This document shows positions 1 through 9,821 of a stretch of DNA of 64,000 bases, one piece after another. The notes beneath the pieces are model-generated. The model was not told the DNA's origin, ran no database searches, and saw nothing but the letters and a program-made list of their open reading frames with translations. How positions within the stretch are numbered: the first letter of the stretch is position 1; each line of letters starts with the position of its first letter. Source of the stretch: Pseudomonas sp. MPC6 (GTDB lineage: Bacteria > Pseudomonadota > Gammaproteobacteria > Pseudomonadales > Pseudomonadaceae); NCBI RefSeq assembly GCF_006094435.1, contig NZ_CP034783.1, positions 3,003,001 to 3,067,000 on the forward strand, written 5' to 3'. Made by a program: the position numbers and the translations under genes.

Positions 1-1047
1 TATCCCCGGCACGGGCGACAACTGTGGCGTCACGTCCAGATCCATGTAAGCGCGCACGTACCGGACAAACAGCGGATCGTTCATGGTCTCGTGAACGAAG
101 CGGTATCCCTTCAGGAATCCCAGATACGTCAGGGCCAGGTGGCTGCCGTTGAGCAGCTTGATCTTCATGTCTTCGTAAGGCGTGACGTCGTCGGTAAACT
201 GCACGCCGACCTGTTCCCAGGCCGGGCGCCCGTTGACGAACTTGTCTTCCAGCACCCATTGCGCAAAGGGTTCGCAGACCACTGGCCAGGCATCGTCGAC
301 GGCATGCCTGGCGGCCAGTTGCAGGCGATGTTCAGCGCTGGTCATCGGCGTGATGCGGTCGACCATGGCGTTGGGGAAACTGACGTTGCTATCGATCCAG
401 TCGCGCAGTTCGGCATCGCGCAGGGCCGCAAACGCCAGGAGCGCCTTGCGGGTGACCGTGCCGTTGTGCGGCAGGTTATCGCAGGACATCAAGGTGAATG
501 CCGGCGTGCCGGCGGCACGGCGTTTGACCAGGGCGGCGCAAAGAAAGCCGAACACGGTTTGCGGTGCGTCCGGATGGGCCAGGTCATGTTGGATCTGCGG
601 CAAATGGGCCATGAATTCGCCGTTGCTGTCGTCGATGCAGTAGCCGCCTTCGGTGATGGTCAGCGAGACAATCCGAATCTCGGGGTTCGCCAGTTTGTCG
701 ATCAGCGCCTGGGCGCCGTCTTCGGCCAGCAGCATGTCGCGGATGGCGCCGATCACCCGGACTTCGGTGTCGTCGGAGTCGCCCAACTCAAGCAGGGTGA
801 ACAGGTAATCCTGCGCCTTCAGGTCATCCCGGGCACGACGGTCTTCGGCGCGCAGGCCGACGCCGCAAATGGCCCAGTCCAGATCCTTGCCGGTGTTCAT
901 CAAGGCGTCGGTGTAATACGCCTGATGCGCGCGGTGGAAACCGCCGACGCCGATGTGCGCGATGCCCTGGCGGGTGTCGCTCAGGGTGTAGGCGGGCAGG
1001 ATCACTTCGGGGGCGAGGTGGTGCAGATTCTGGTTATTCAGTTTCAT
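1..1047 (-). CDS. mtlD: Mannitol 2-dehydrogenase, 3' end cut by window edge
   Basis: NAD-dependent mannitol 2-dehydrogenase (polyol-specific long-chain dehydrogenase family), oxidising D-mannitol to D-fructose in the cytoplasm. Reading leftwards from the ATG at 1047, the open frame runs 349 codons with no stop, so about 140 C-terminal residues of this roughly 490-residue family lie outside the window. The N-terminal nucleotide-binding segment has HIGVGGFHRAHQAYY (about residues 31-45), and TITEGGYC follows further on. The helical substrate domain contains KIKLLNGSHLAL, which carries the family's Lys and Asn near the active site. It starts 16 bases after the mtlK stop and is the last gene of the mtlEFGKD operon seen here, which fits a catabolic step directly behind uptake. 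Identification is by family motifs and synteny. Confidence 0.93.
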   Translation of the reverse strand, partial: MKLNNQNLHHLAPEVILPAYTLSDTRQGIAHIGVGGFHRAHQAYYTDALMNTGKDLDWAICGVGLRAEDRRARDDLKAQDYLFTLLELGDSDDTEVRVIGAIRDMLLAEDGAQALIDKLANPEIRIVSLTITEGGYCIDDSNGEFMAHLPQIQHDLAHPDAPQTVFGFLCAALVKRRAAGTPAFTLMSCDNLPHNGTVTRKALLAFAALRDAELRDWIDSNVSFPNAMVDRITPMTSAEHRLQLAARHAVDDAWPVVCEPFAQWVLEDKFVNGRPAWEQVGVQFTDDVTPYEDMKIKLLNGSHLALTYLGFLKGYRFVHETMNDPLFVRYVRAYMDLDVTPQLSPVPGI

Positions 1048-1063
1048 CACAGGCTCTCTGAAT

Positions 1064-2167
<1,104 letters not shown>

Positions 2168-2212
2168 GGTGATGGGTCTCCGATTGTTGTTATTCAACTT
2201 GTGCCGGGCGCG

Positions 2213-2510
2213 CTTTTCGTAGGAGCTGGCTTGCCAGCGAAGGCGGCCGAAAGATCGATGCAAAATTTGCGGGCCTCTTCGCTTTTCGTAGGAGCTGGCT
2301 TGCCAGCGAAGGCGGCCGAAAGATCGATGCAAAATTTGCGGGCCTCTTCGCTTTTTGTAGGAGCTGGCTTGCCAGCGAAGGCGGCTGAAAGATCGATGCA
2401 AAATTTGCGGGCCTCTTCGCTTTTTGTAGGAGCTGGCTTGCCAGCGAAGGCGGCTGAAAGATCGATGCAAAATTTGCGGGCCTCTTCGCTGGCAAGCCAG
2501 CTCCTACAGG
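2213..2510. repeat. Four tandem 69-bp REP units inside the mtl operon
   Basis: Four head-to-tail copies start at 2213, 2282, 2351 and 2420 (period 69). Each has the Pseudomonas REP core GTAGGAGCTGGCTTGCCAGC followed by a spacer ending in GCGGGCCTCTTCG. A fifth, inverted core (2489-2510) closes the array, so copy 4 and the inverted core could form a long hairpin in the mRNA. Copies 1-2 share 'cttttcg' and 'ggcggccg', copies 3-4 share 'ctttttg' and 'ggcggctg', suggesting growth by duplicating a dimer or by pairwise copying. The array lies between mtlG and mtlK. Confidence 0.93.
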
Positions 2511-2563
2511 GGATCGCGTTGGGTCAACCATCCATGTGTGAGATCGCGTTGGGCCGACGATCT

Positions 2564-3394
2564 TCATTTCACCGCGCCAAACGACAGGCCGCGGACCAGT
2601 TGTTTCTGGCTGATCCAGCCGAAGATCAGGATCGGTGCGCAGGCCAGGGTCGAGACTGCCGACAACTTCGCCCAGAACAGCCCTTCGGGGCTGGAGTACG
2701 AGGCGATCAGCGCCGTCAGCGGTGCGGCCTGGGACGAGGTCAGGTTCAGCGACCAGAAGGCTTCGTTCCAGCACAGGATCAGCGACAGCAGCACCGTGGA
2801 GGCCAGGCCGCCCTTGGCGATCGGCAGCAGCACCCGCACCATCTCTTGCCACAGGGTCGCGCCGTCCAGTCGCGCGGCTTCGAGGATGTCCTTGGGGATG
2901 TCCTTGAAGTAGGTGTAAATCATCCAGACCACGATCGGCAGGTTGATCAGGGTGTAGATCACGATCAGCGCGATGCGCGTATCGAGCAGGCCAAAACTCT
3001 TGGCCAGCAGGTAGATCGGCATCAGCACGCCCACCGGCGGCAGCATCTTGGTCGAGAGCATCCACAGCAGCGTGCCCTTGGTGCGCTGGGTTTCGTAGAA
3101 CGCCATGGAGTAGGCGGCCGGCACCGCGATCAGCAGGCACAGGGCGGTGGCGCTGAACGAGATCACCACCGAGTTCCAGGCGAAGCTGAAGTAGTCGCTG
3201 CGCTCGTTGATGTGCAGGTAGTTCTCCAGGGTCGGGGTGAAGATGAACTGCGGCGGCGTGGCGAACGCATCGATTTCGCTCTTGAAGCTGGTCAGCACCA
3301 TCCAGAAGATCGGGAAGAAAATCAGGATCGCGATGGCCCAGGCCAGGGTGCCCAGCAGCAGGCTTTGCAGACGACGGGATTGTTGAAGGGTCAT
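2564..3394 (-). CDS. mtlG: Mannitol/polyol ABC transporter permease
   Basis: Second inner-membrane permease (MalG type) of the polyol importer, 276 residues. After a short cytoplasmic N-terminus, a membrane segment (LAWAIAILIFFPIFWMVLTS, about residues 17-36) opens a six-segment protein. The cytoplasmic EAA loop that docks on the ATPase reads EAARLDGATLWQEMVRVLLP (about 172-191). The start at 3394 lies 10 bases after the mtlF stop, implying co-translation. It is followed by the REP array before mtlK. Function is assigned from the family and from its place between mtlF and mtlK-mtlD. Confidence 0.93.
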   Translation of the reverse strand: MTLQQSRRLQSLLLGTLAWAIAILIFFPIFWMVLTSFKSEIDAFATPPQFIFTPTLENYLHINERSDYFSFAWNSVVISFSATALCLLIAVPAAYSMAFYETQRTKGTLLWMLSTKMLPPVGVLMPIYLLAKSFGLLDTRIALIVIYTLINLPIVVWMIYTYFKDIPKDILEAARLDGATLWQEMVRVLLPIAKGGLASTVLLSLILCWNEAFWSLNLTSSQAAPLTALIASYSSPEGLFWAKLSAVSTLACAPILIFGWISQKQLVRGLSFGAVK

Positions 3395-3404
3395 GGCAAT
3401 GGCC

Positions 3405-4331
3405 TCAGGCTTTGTCGGTCAGGTTTTTGCCGATCATCCGCACCAGGACGATGGCCGCGATGTTGGCGATCAGCACCGCGATCAGGCCGCCGGCGGAGGC
3501 CATGCCGACGTCGAACTGCACCAGCGCCTGGTTGTAGATCAGGTAGGCGAGGTTGGTCGAGGCGTAGCCGGGGCCGCCATTGGTGGTGGTGAAGATTTCG
3601 GCGAACACCGAGAGCAGGAAGATGGTTTCGATCATCACCACCACCGCGATCGGGCGGGCCAGGTGCGGCAGGGTCAGGTGCCAGAAAATCGCGATCGGAC
3701 CGGCCCCATCGAGGCGCGCGGCTTCCTTCTGCTCCTGGTCGAGGGACTGCATGGCGGTCATCAGGATCAGGATCGCAAAGGGCAGCCATTGCCACGACAC
3801 AATGATGATGATCGACAGCAGCGGGTAATGCGCCAGCCAGTCCACCGGCTGCGCGCCGAACAGTTTCCAGACGTAGGCGAGAATCCCCGACACCGGGTGG
3901 AAGATCAGGTTCTTCCAGATCAGCGCACCGACGGTGGGCATGATGAAGAACGGCGAGATCAGCAGCACCCGCACGATGCCGCGGCCGAGAAACTCGCTGG
4001 CCTCCAGCAAGGCACTGATCAACACGCCGAACACCACGCTGATCAGCAGCACGCTGCCCACCAGCAACAGGGTGTTGGTGGCGCCGGGCATGAACCCGGA
4101 ATCGCTGAGGAAGTAGCTGAAGTTTTCCAGGCCGACGAACTGGTTTTCACCGGGGTAGAGCAGGTTGTAGCGGATCAGCGAAAAATACACGGTCATGCCC
4201 AGCGGCACGATCATCCACAGCAGCAACAGCGCCACCGAGGGGCTGACCAGGAACCAGCCGGGGTTGGCCAAGCGGCTTTTACGCACGGGTTGGGGGAGGT
4301 CGATATGAGCTTTGGCAGTTGAAGTATTCAT
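3405..4331 (-). CDS. mtlF: Mannitol/polyol ABC transporter permease
   Basis: First permease (MalF type) of the polyol importer, 308 residues, in the cytoplasmic membrane with MtlG. Hydrophobic segments include PSVALLLLWMIVPLGMTVYF near residue 32. The EAA-type ATPase contact loop is EAARLDGAGPIAIFWHLTLP (about 197-216). It starts with ATG at 4331 and is separated from mtlE by 143 bases carrying a REP pair. In this operon type the binding-protein gene comes first and is the most strongly expressed; the REP pair behind it is a plausible reason. Confidence 0.93.
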   Translation of the reverse strand: MNTSTAKAHIDLPQPVRKSRLANPGWFLVSPSVALLLLWMIVPLGMTVYFSLIRYNLLYPGENQFVGLENFSYFLSDSGFMPGATNTLLLVGSVLLISVVFGVLISALLEASEFLGRGIVRVLLISPFFIMPTVGALIWKNLIFHPVSGILAYVWKLFGAQPVDWLAHYPLLSIIIIVSWQWLPFAILILMTAMQSLDQEQKEAARLDGAGPIAIFWHLTLPHLARPIAVVVMIETIFLLSVFAEIFTTTNGGPGYASTNLAYLIYNQALVQFDVGMASAGGLIAVLIANIAAIVLVRMIGKNLTDKA

Positions 4332-4372
4332 GGCGATAACACCGATTAATGCAGACCTGTGAAGATCAAACT

Positions 4373-4467
4373 GTGGGAGCGAGCTTGCTCGCGAAAGCGG
4401 TATTGCAGTCGCTGAAGATGCTTCGGATGTACCGGCCTCATCGCGAGCCAGCTCGCTCCTACAAGGG
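4373..4467. repeat. Inverted REP pair between mtlE and mtlF
   Basis: Two inverted REP cores face each other: GTGGGAGCGAGCTTGCTCGC at 4373-4392 and GCGAGCCAGCTCGCTCCTAC at about 4443-4462, with about 50 bases between. In the mtlE-F transcript they could fold into one long hairpin. This core variant (GAGCGAGCTTGCTCGCGA) differs from the GAGCTGGCTTGCCAGCGA variant in the mtlG-mtlK gap. Confidence 0.9.
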
Positions 4468-4474
4468 GGCGGGG

Positions 4475-5785
4475 TTATCTGGGATAACCGGCGCGCTTCA
4501 TTTCACGTTCGGTGGTTGACTGGGCGGCGGTCAGGGCCTGGTCGACCGTGGTCTGGCCGATCAGCGCCGCGGAGAACAATTTGCCGACCTGGGTGCCCAC
4601 CGCCTGGAATTCAGGAATGGTCACCAACTGAATGCCGATGTACGGCACCGGTTTGGCGCTCGGCTTGCTCGGGTCCGCCGCTTTCAGCGATTCCAGGGTT
4701 ACCCTGGCGAATGGCGCAGCCTGCAGATAGGCCTCGCTGTAGGTCGAGGCCCGGGTGCCTGGCGGCACGTTGGCGATGCCGTCTTTTTCCGCGACCAACG
4801 CCCCGTACTCCTTGGAAGTGGCCCAGGCGCTGAAGGTTTTTGCGGCGTCCTTGGCCTTGGAGCTGGTGGGAATCGCCAGCGCCCAGGAGTACAACCAGGC
4901 CGAGCCCTTGTCGGTGGTTTCGTGCGGTGCGTAGGTGAAGCCGACCTGTTCGCTGACCTTGCTCTGGCTCTTGTCGGTGACGAAGGAGCCGGCCACGCTG
5001 GCATCGACCCAGATTGCGCACTTGCCGCTGTTGAACAGCGCCAGGTTTTCGTTGAAACCGTTACTCGAAGCACCCGGCGGGCCGGATTTCTTCATGGTGT
5101 CGACGTAGAAATTCAGCGCGTTCTTCCATTCCGGACCGGTGAATTCCGGCTTCCACTGCTCATCGAACCAGCGTGCACCATAAGCATTGGCGACGGTGCT
5201 GATGAGCGCCATGTTCTCGCCCCAGCCGGCCTTGCCGCGCAGGCAGATGCCGTACTGTTCCTTGTCCTTGTTGGTGAGCTTGCTGGCGAACTCGCCGATC
5301 TGGGTCCAGGTCGGGCGTTCGGGCATGGTCAACCCGGCGTCCTTGAACAGGTCGGTGCGGTAATAGGTGATGGAGCTTTCTGCGTAGAACGGCAGGGCAT
5401 AAAGCGTGCCCTTGACCGACAGGCCTTCGCGCACCGAAGGGAATACATCGTCGAGGGCGTAGCTGGCCGGCAAGTCCTTCATTGGCTCCAGCCAACCCTT
5501 GGCGCCCCAGAGGGCCGCTTCGTACATGCCGATGGTCAGCACGTCGAACTGGCCACCCTGGGTGGCGATGTCTGTGGTCAGGCGCTGGCGCAGGACGTTT
5601 TCTTCCAGTACCACCCAATTGAGCTTGATGTCTGGATGCTCGGCCTCGAAGGTTTTCGAGAGCTTTTGCATGCGGATCATGTCGCTGTTGTTGACGGTGG
5701 CGATGGTCAGGATCTGGGCGCCGAGGCTGACGCTGCTGAGGGTCATGCAGGTGAGGGCTAGCAGAGCTTTTACAGAAGGTTGCAT
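4475..5785 (-). CDS. mtlE: Mannitol/polyol ABC transporter periplasmic binding protein
   Basis: Extracellular solute-binding protein (family 1, MalE type) that captures mannitol and related polyols in the periplasm. It has 436 residues with a Sec signal peptide (MQPSVKALLALTCMTLSSVS, cleavage probably after LGA near residue 23). The mature protein begins with QILTIATVNNSDMIRMQKLS, typical of polyol-binding members. A strong Shine-Dalgarno AAGGAG lies just before the ATG at 5785. It is the first gene of the operon, downstream of a likely MtlR-controlled promoter. Confidence 0.93.
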   Translation of the reverse strand: MQPSVKALLALTCMTLSSVSLGAQILTIATVNNSDMIRMQKLSKTFEAEHPDIKLNWVVLEENVLRQRLTTDIATQGGQFDVLTIGMYEAALWGAKGWLEPMKDLPASYALDDVFPSVREGLSVKGTLYALPFYAESSITYYRTDLFKDAGLTMPERPTWTQIGEFASKLTNKDKEQYGICLRGKAGWGENMALISTVANAYGARWFDEQWKPEFTGPEWKNALNFYVDTMKKSGPPGASSNGFNENLALFNSGKCAIWVDASVAGSFVTDKSQSKVSEQVGFTYAPHETTDKGSAWLYSWALAIPTSSKAKDAAKTFSAWATSKEYGALVAEKDGIANVPPGTRASTYSEAYLQAAPFARVTLESLKAADPSKPSAKPVPYIGIQLVTIPEFQAVGTQVGKLFSAALIGQTTVDQALTAAQSTTEREMKRAGYPR

Positions 5786-5902
5786 CGTGCACTCCTTTTC
5801 TGCACCCGGCGGGTTGCAGAAGGACAGTTATTGTTTTTGTGTCTTCCTGGGGCGGGAAGAATGTGCGCTGATTACAGCCTTCAATTGATGGCGTGACAAA
5901 TC

Positions 5903-5936
5903 ATCCGTCGCACTTGGATTGATACTATTTTGCACT
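5903..5936 (-). promoter_or_regulatory. Candidate MtlR operator upstream of mtlE
   Basis: Read on the minus strand, AGTGC occurs twice as a direct repeat exactly 22 bases apart (complements at 5932-5936 and 5910-5914). Each copy is followed by an A/T-containing half (AGTGCAAAATAGTAT and AGTGCGACGGATGAT). Direct repeats two helical turns apart suit an AraC-family activator with two helix-turn-helix motifs. The site is about 125-150 bases upstream of the mtlE start, and mtlR is next to it. The repeat is seen; MtlR binding is inferred. Confidence 0.55.
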
Positions 5937-6007
5937 AGAGTCGAGGGGGAGAGGTGCTGGGGGCGGCTTTGCGGCGGTTGAATAGCATTGGATTTGTACA
6001 GGTTTCG

Positions 6008-6070
6008 AGGGCCCCTTCGCTGGCAAGCCAGCGCCTACTGGGGAATGCGATCCCCTGTAGGCGCTGCCGG
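6008..6070. repeat. Inverted REP pair between mtlE and mtlR
   Basis: A minus-orientation REP core CGCTGGCAAGCCAGCGCCTAC (about 6017-6037) is followed by a second, plus-oriented partial core CCTGTAGGCGCTGCCGGAGG (about 6053-6072). It sits behind mtlR and upstream of the mtlE promoter, where it may act as an mtlR 3' hairpin. The rest of the 309-base gap holds the mtlE promoter and operator. Confidence 0.75.
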
Positions 6071-6094
6071 AGGCGGCGATCTTTTGATCTTTCT

Positions 6095-7000
6095 TTACCC
6101 CAGATTCTGCTCGGTCAACCGCTGCACCGCCAACTTGCGGTAATGCGACGGTGTCATGCCTTTGAGCTGCTGAAACCGTCGATTGAAATTGGAAATATTG
6201 TTGAACCCCGACTCGAAACACACATCGGTCACCGGTTTGTCACCGTCGGCCAATAGCTCGCAGGATTTGCTGATGCGCAGGCGATTGACGAATTCGATGA
6301 AGCAACGCCCGGTGGCTTGTTTGAACACCCGGCTGAAGTAGGTCGGCTTCATGCCCAGGTGCTCGGCCACTTCCTCCAGCGACAGATCCCGGGCGTAGTG
6401 GGCGAAGATGTAATCCACCGCCCGGTTGGTGCGATCGATGTTGTGTTCGTCGGCCAACTGCGGCGTCGTGGCGCCGGAGAGCGTTTGGTAATCGTCGCAG
6501 GCCGCCAGCAGCTCCAGCAGAATGAAAAAGTGCCCGAGCCGGGTCACGCCCTTCGTGTCGGCGATACGCTGCATCAGGCCCATCGCCTGGCGGATGGTGC
6601 GTTTGCAGCGGAATTCGATGCCGTACTGCGCACGCTCCAGCAGCGGTGCCAGGCTCTTGAGCTCGGCGAACACCAGATGGCCGCTGTCGAACAATTCATC
6701 GGTAAAGTTGACCAGCATGTCGCGCTTGGGCACGACTTCGTCTTCGGCGACCTGGCTGATCCAGTTGTGGGGCAGGTTGGGGCCGGTGAGGAACAGCGAT
6801 TCCGGATAGAAGTTGCCGATATAGTCGCCGATGAACACCTTGCCGGAGCTGGCGACGATCAGGTGCAGTTCGTATTCCTTGTGAAAATGCCAACGCACCA
6901 GCGGGCAGGGGAAGCCATGCTGGCGATAGATGATGGACAACCCGTTGTGGTCGTCCATCAGCTCGTAGGAAGGGTCGGTAACTCTGGCAGTCCGGGTCAT
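6095..7000 (-). CDS. mtlR: AraC-family activator of the mannitol operon
   Basis: AraC/XylS-family regulator of 301 residues, as expected for MtlR of fluorescent pseudomonads. The N-terminal cupin-like sensing half includes GFPCPLVRWHFHKEYELHLI (about residues 29-48). The C-terminal half carries two helix-turn-helix motifs, with LSLEEVAEHLGMKPTYFSRV and the family signature region VCFESGFNNISNFNRRFQQL. It lies upstream of mtlE in the same orientation, separated by a promoter region and REP DNA, so it is likely transcribed separately. It should switch on mtlEFGKD in response to mannitol, sorbitol or arabitol. Confidence 0.92.
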   Translation of the reverse strand: MTRTARVTDPSYELMDDHNGLSIIYRQHGFPCPLVRWHFHKEYELHLIVASSGKVFIGDYIGNFYPESLFLTGPNLPHNWISQVAEDEVVPKRDMLVNFTDELFDSGHLVFAELKSLAPLLERAQYGIEFRCKRTIRQAMGLMQRIADTKGVTRLGHFFILLELLAACDDYQTLSGATTPQLADEHNIDRTNRAVDYIFAHYARDLSLEEVAEHLGMKPTYFSRVFKQATGRCFIEFVNRLRISKSCELLADGDKPVTDVCFESGFNNISNFNRRFQQLKGMTPSHYRKLAVQRLTEQNLG

Positions 7001-7083
7001 GTCAGCGTGCTTTGGTTGTTATCGCCCGCTGATCATGCCTCGTTCCAGCCCGTCAAGGCTACCCGGTGGTTCGCCCGGGCCGG

Positions 7084-7956
7084 CTATGTGCGATGCAAGG
7101 ACTCGCCGTAAACCGCTTTCATGCTCGTGGCAATCCAGCAGTATTGGACAATCTCGGATTCATCAAAAAAATCAGTGCTGATGATGCTGCAGCGCGTGAC
7201 CCAATCCCGGCTATGGTGGAACCAGTCGTTGATGTAATGCTTGATGTCCTGAGGACCACCCAGAAAGCCATAACTGGTAGCCGACAAAGACCATAAACAG
7301 GGGGCGGAAGGTAGGCTTTGGAGTGTGCGGGAGATGTGCTTTTTCAGATCATCGGTATCCGTGAAGTGCTTGCCGCTCCACTTGTGCCATATGCGTGGCC
7401 AGAAGTAATGATCGTCCAGCTCTCGCAACAGCGGCGCGGCCAGCACCACCCTTCGTTTTGCGCTCGCCTGTTTCAGTTCGCCCACCGTTAGCGTGGCATC
7501 CGACGGCGGTATGATCCGCTCCCGGAGCTTGTCAATCAGTAAGTCATTGAGCTTTTTATAAGCGAAAGGCTTTTCACCGTCGCCTAGTTGGTGAAAATCG
7601 AGAACGATAAACTCATCCCGATTCTCATCGAGAAAGGTCGACACCGCATCGATCAGCTCCTCGAGGAGGCGATGGGACTGATAGCCATTGTGATGAAAGT
7701 AGAATATCGATTGGTCATGTCCTTCGGTGTAGCCGAGGCGGATATCGAAGGCTCGCGCGCCGTTGGCAAGTTGCCAGGCAAATGAATCGTTTTGACAGGT
7801 GGTCCAGTTGCCGATGACAACCTCGTAGTTTGGCGCCTTTTTGTCCATGCCCGAGTTGTGAGTACCGGGCCAGACGATATCGGACAGCTTCAGTCGGTTG
7901 ATGTCGAGCGCCTTGCTCATCCAGGTTTTTTTATTCAGATTCCCTTCATTGGTCAT
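7084..7956 (-). CDS. PI-PLC X-domain-like phosphodiesterase
   Basis: Protein of 290 residues with the TIM-barrel signature of phosphatidylinositol-specific phospholipase C X-domains. Visible are PGTHNSGM (about residues 30-37, containing the first catalytic His), FDIRLGY (about 70-76), FYFHHNGY (about 85-92, second His region) and FIVLDFHQLGDG (about 116-127). No signal peptide or membrane segment is visible, so location is unclear. The closest architecture is the PLCXD type, lacking Y, C2 and PH domains. Neighbours (mtlR, a glycosyltransferase) give no pathway. It may cleave phosphoinositides or another glycerophospho-substrate; the substrate cannot be told from sequence. Confidence 0.75.
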   Translation of the reverse strand: MTNEGNLNKKTWMSKALDINRLKLSDIVWPGTHNSGMDKKAPNYEVVIGNWTTCQNDSFAWQLANGARAFDIRLGYTEGHDQSIFYFHHNGYQSHRLLEELIDAVSTFLDENRDEFIVLDFHQLGDGEKPFAYKKLNDLLIDKLRERIIPPSDATLTVGELKQASAKRRVVLAAPLLRELDDHYFWPRIWHKWSGKHFTDTDDLKKHISRTLQSLPSAPCLWSLSATSYGFLGGPQDIKHYINDWFHHSRDWVTRCSIISTDFFDESEIVQYCWIATSMKAVYGESLHRT

Positions 7957-8065
7957 TGTCGAGCCCTGTGGTGACTTCGCCCATCCATGGGGCGAAGTTG
8001 ATCGATGGAAACCCGATCATAGAGGGCCGCGTTGGCAATACCAAACGCGTAACTATGTACAAAAA

Positions 8066-9361
8066 TTATGTGACCTGACGGTTTTTCGCTTCAATCCATT
8101 GCGACATGTATTGAGTGCTCTTGTGCTGATGATGGCGCAGCATGCTACCGGTGAAGTTATCCCTTCTGATCGACGAGAGATGCTGCCGGCATTCGTTGAT
8201 TCGGGCGATCAACGCAGGGCCATGACGGGTGCGCTGGTAACGACTGGCCAGCAGTTGCAACCCTTGCGCCTGTGCATCCAACCAGCGGGTCTTGTCTTTA
8301 TAAAGTTGCACGGCGTTATCGGCGAACGCCTGGGCTGTCCGGGTCACCGCCCCTGGCCAGGGTTCCTCGCCGTGCATGGCTTCTGCGCCGATCGGCGTGG
8401 TGACATTCGGCGTACCGCAGAGCATGGCGTCAACGAGCTTGCCTTTAATGCCTGCCCCGAATCGCAACGGCGCCAGGCACACTCGCGCCGCCGACATGAC
8501 CTGCAAGGCATCTTCTGCCCAGTTCATCACATGAAACCCCTGGGCGGCATTGTGCAGCGCAGTGGCTTTGGGCGGGGTATAGGCGCCGTAGATGTGCAAC
8601 TGGGCACTCGGCAGCTGTTCGCGGATCAGCGGCCAAAGGCGGGTTTTCATCCAGAGCACCGCGTCCCAATTGGGTGCATGGCGAAAGTTGCCGATGCTGA
8701 GAAAGTGCGCCCGATCCTCGAAGGTCGCCGGCGGCGCACTCGGCAGGTCGACCATCAGCGGGCACCAATGCAACATGTTGCGCGGCACCGTGAATTGTTC
8801 CACCAGCAACTCGATTTCCACTTCGGAAATCATCAGGTTCAAGTCGCAACGATAAATCGCGGCGATCTCCCGTTTGGCCAGGTCGGTCTCGGCCATGAAC
8901 TCGAACTCTGCACGCAGTGCCGGGGCGAACAGCTCACTGAAATCATCGGCGTCGTCACTCGCCTTCAGGCGCTCCTTGAGGCGTAGATGCCGGGCATCGC
9001 GCAGGCTTTGCAGGTCGGAGGTCTCAAGGACGCGCAAGGCATCCGGGCAGTGTTTTTCAACGCGCCAGCCAAATTGCTCTTCCATCATGAACCGGTCGAA
9101 CAGCACCACATCGGGAGCCAGTTGGCTGATAAATGTGTCGAAACTGCTGTTGTTCAATTCGATCGGCACTTCACGAATGCCCAGCGCCGTCAGGTCTGCC
9201 CGGTGTTCGCCAGTGCCGGCGGGACTGCTGAAGGTGATGTCCCAGCCTTGCTCCAGGAACGACTCGAGAATTTGCATCATATGCCCGCCAGCCGCCGAAG
9301 AGCGGGGCTCGGGCCAGACGTAACCAATGACCAGGACGCTGGTTGCGCGGGGCTGACTCAT
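8066..9361 (-). CDS. GT-B glycosyltransferase (family 4-like)
   Basis: Glycosyltransferase of 431 residues. The N-terminal Rossmann half has VLVIGYVWPEPRSSAAGGHM (about residues 9-28), with the glycine-rich acceptor-side loop. The C-terminal half has LSIGNFRHAPNWDAVLWMK and the donor-binding stretch APLRFGAGIKGKLVDAMLCG (the E/K-x7-E region of GT4 enzymes is only partly conserved: GIKGKLVDAM). The sugar and acceptor are unknown and there is no polysaccharide cluster around it. The C-terminal 40 residues after the GT domain are basic and His-rich. The ATG at 9361 is the natural start. Confidence 0.8.
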   Translation of the reverse strand: MSQPRATSVLVIGYVWPEPRSSAAGGHMMQILESFLEQGWDITFSSPAGTGEHRADLTALGIREVPIELNNSSFDTFISQLAPDVVLFDRFMMEEQFGWRVEKHCPDALRVLETSDLQSLRDARHLRLKERLKASDDADDFSELFAPALRAEFEFMAETDLAKREIAAIYRCDLNLMISEVEIELLVEQFTVPRNMLHWCPLMVDLPSAPPATFEDRAHFLSIGNFRHAPNWDAVLWMKTRLWPLIREQLPSAQLHIYGAYTPPKATALHNAAQGFHVMNWAEDALQVMSAARVCLAPLRFGAGIKGKLVDAMLCGTPNVTTPIGAEAMHGEEPWPGAVTRTAQAFADNAVQLYKDKTRWLDAQAQGLQLLASRYQRTRHGPALIARINECRQHLSSIRRDNFTGSMLRHHQHKSTQYMSQWIEAKNRQVT

Positions 9362-9455
9362 GAATGGACATTCCTTGAAACGGGGGCAGGGGACGAAGTC
9401 GGGGGGCGATTAAACCACAGGCGATGGTAAACCCCGTTGCCCCCCTCAGTGCAGA

Positions 9456-9821
9456 TCAGGCGTTGTTGAGAATGCCTTTGACCTTGTCGCGCAGCTGGTC
9501 GATGGAGAACGGCTTGCCAATCACATGCATGCCCTCAGGCACCTCTATGCTTTCGGCATAGCCACTGGCGAACAGGATCGGCAGTTTGGGATGCAGCATC
9601 CGCGCCTGCGTGGCCAGTTCACGGCCATCCATCACCGGCAGGCCGACGTCGGTCATCATCAAGTCGATGTGCTGGTCTTCATCGTTGAGAAACTCCAGTG
9701 CCTGTTCGCTGCCATCGGCCTCGAGCACCTTGAACTCCAGTTCCTCCAGCACATCGACGATCAGCATGCGGACGATGGCATCGTCTTCGACGACAAGGAT
9801 GATGGACGCATTGGAGGACAT
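9456..9821 (-). CDS. Single-domain response regulator
   Basis: Stand-alone CheY-like receiver of 121 residues. The acidic pair is in VVEDD (about residues 10-14), the phosphoacceptor Asp in LMMTDVGLP (about residue 57), the switch Thr/Ser position is Ser in LFASGYA, and the conserved Lys is in VIGKPF. This FASGYA..KPF style is common to receivers fed by hybrid kinases. The start at 9821 (MSSNASIILVV) is chosen over a longer frame to 9950 because the domain begins immediately and the extension is not domain-like. It is divergent from the large hybrid kinase at 10080 and is a likely partner of one of the kinases here. Confidence 0.88.
   Translation of the reverse strand: MSSNASIILVVEDDAIVRMLIVDVLEELEFKVLEADGSEQALEFLNDEDQHIDLMMTDVGLPVMDGRELATQARMLHPKLPILFASGYAESIEVPEGMHVIGKPFSIDQLRDKVKGILNNA

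Noticed and set aside
2213..2510. Regular repeats considered as a CRISPR array
   Set aside because: Repeat and spacer are both conserved and the core is a known REP palindrome; no cas genes.
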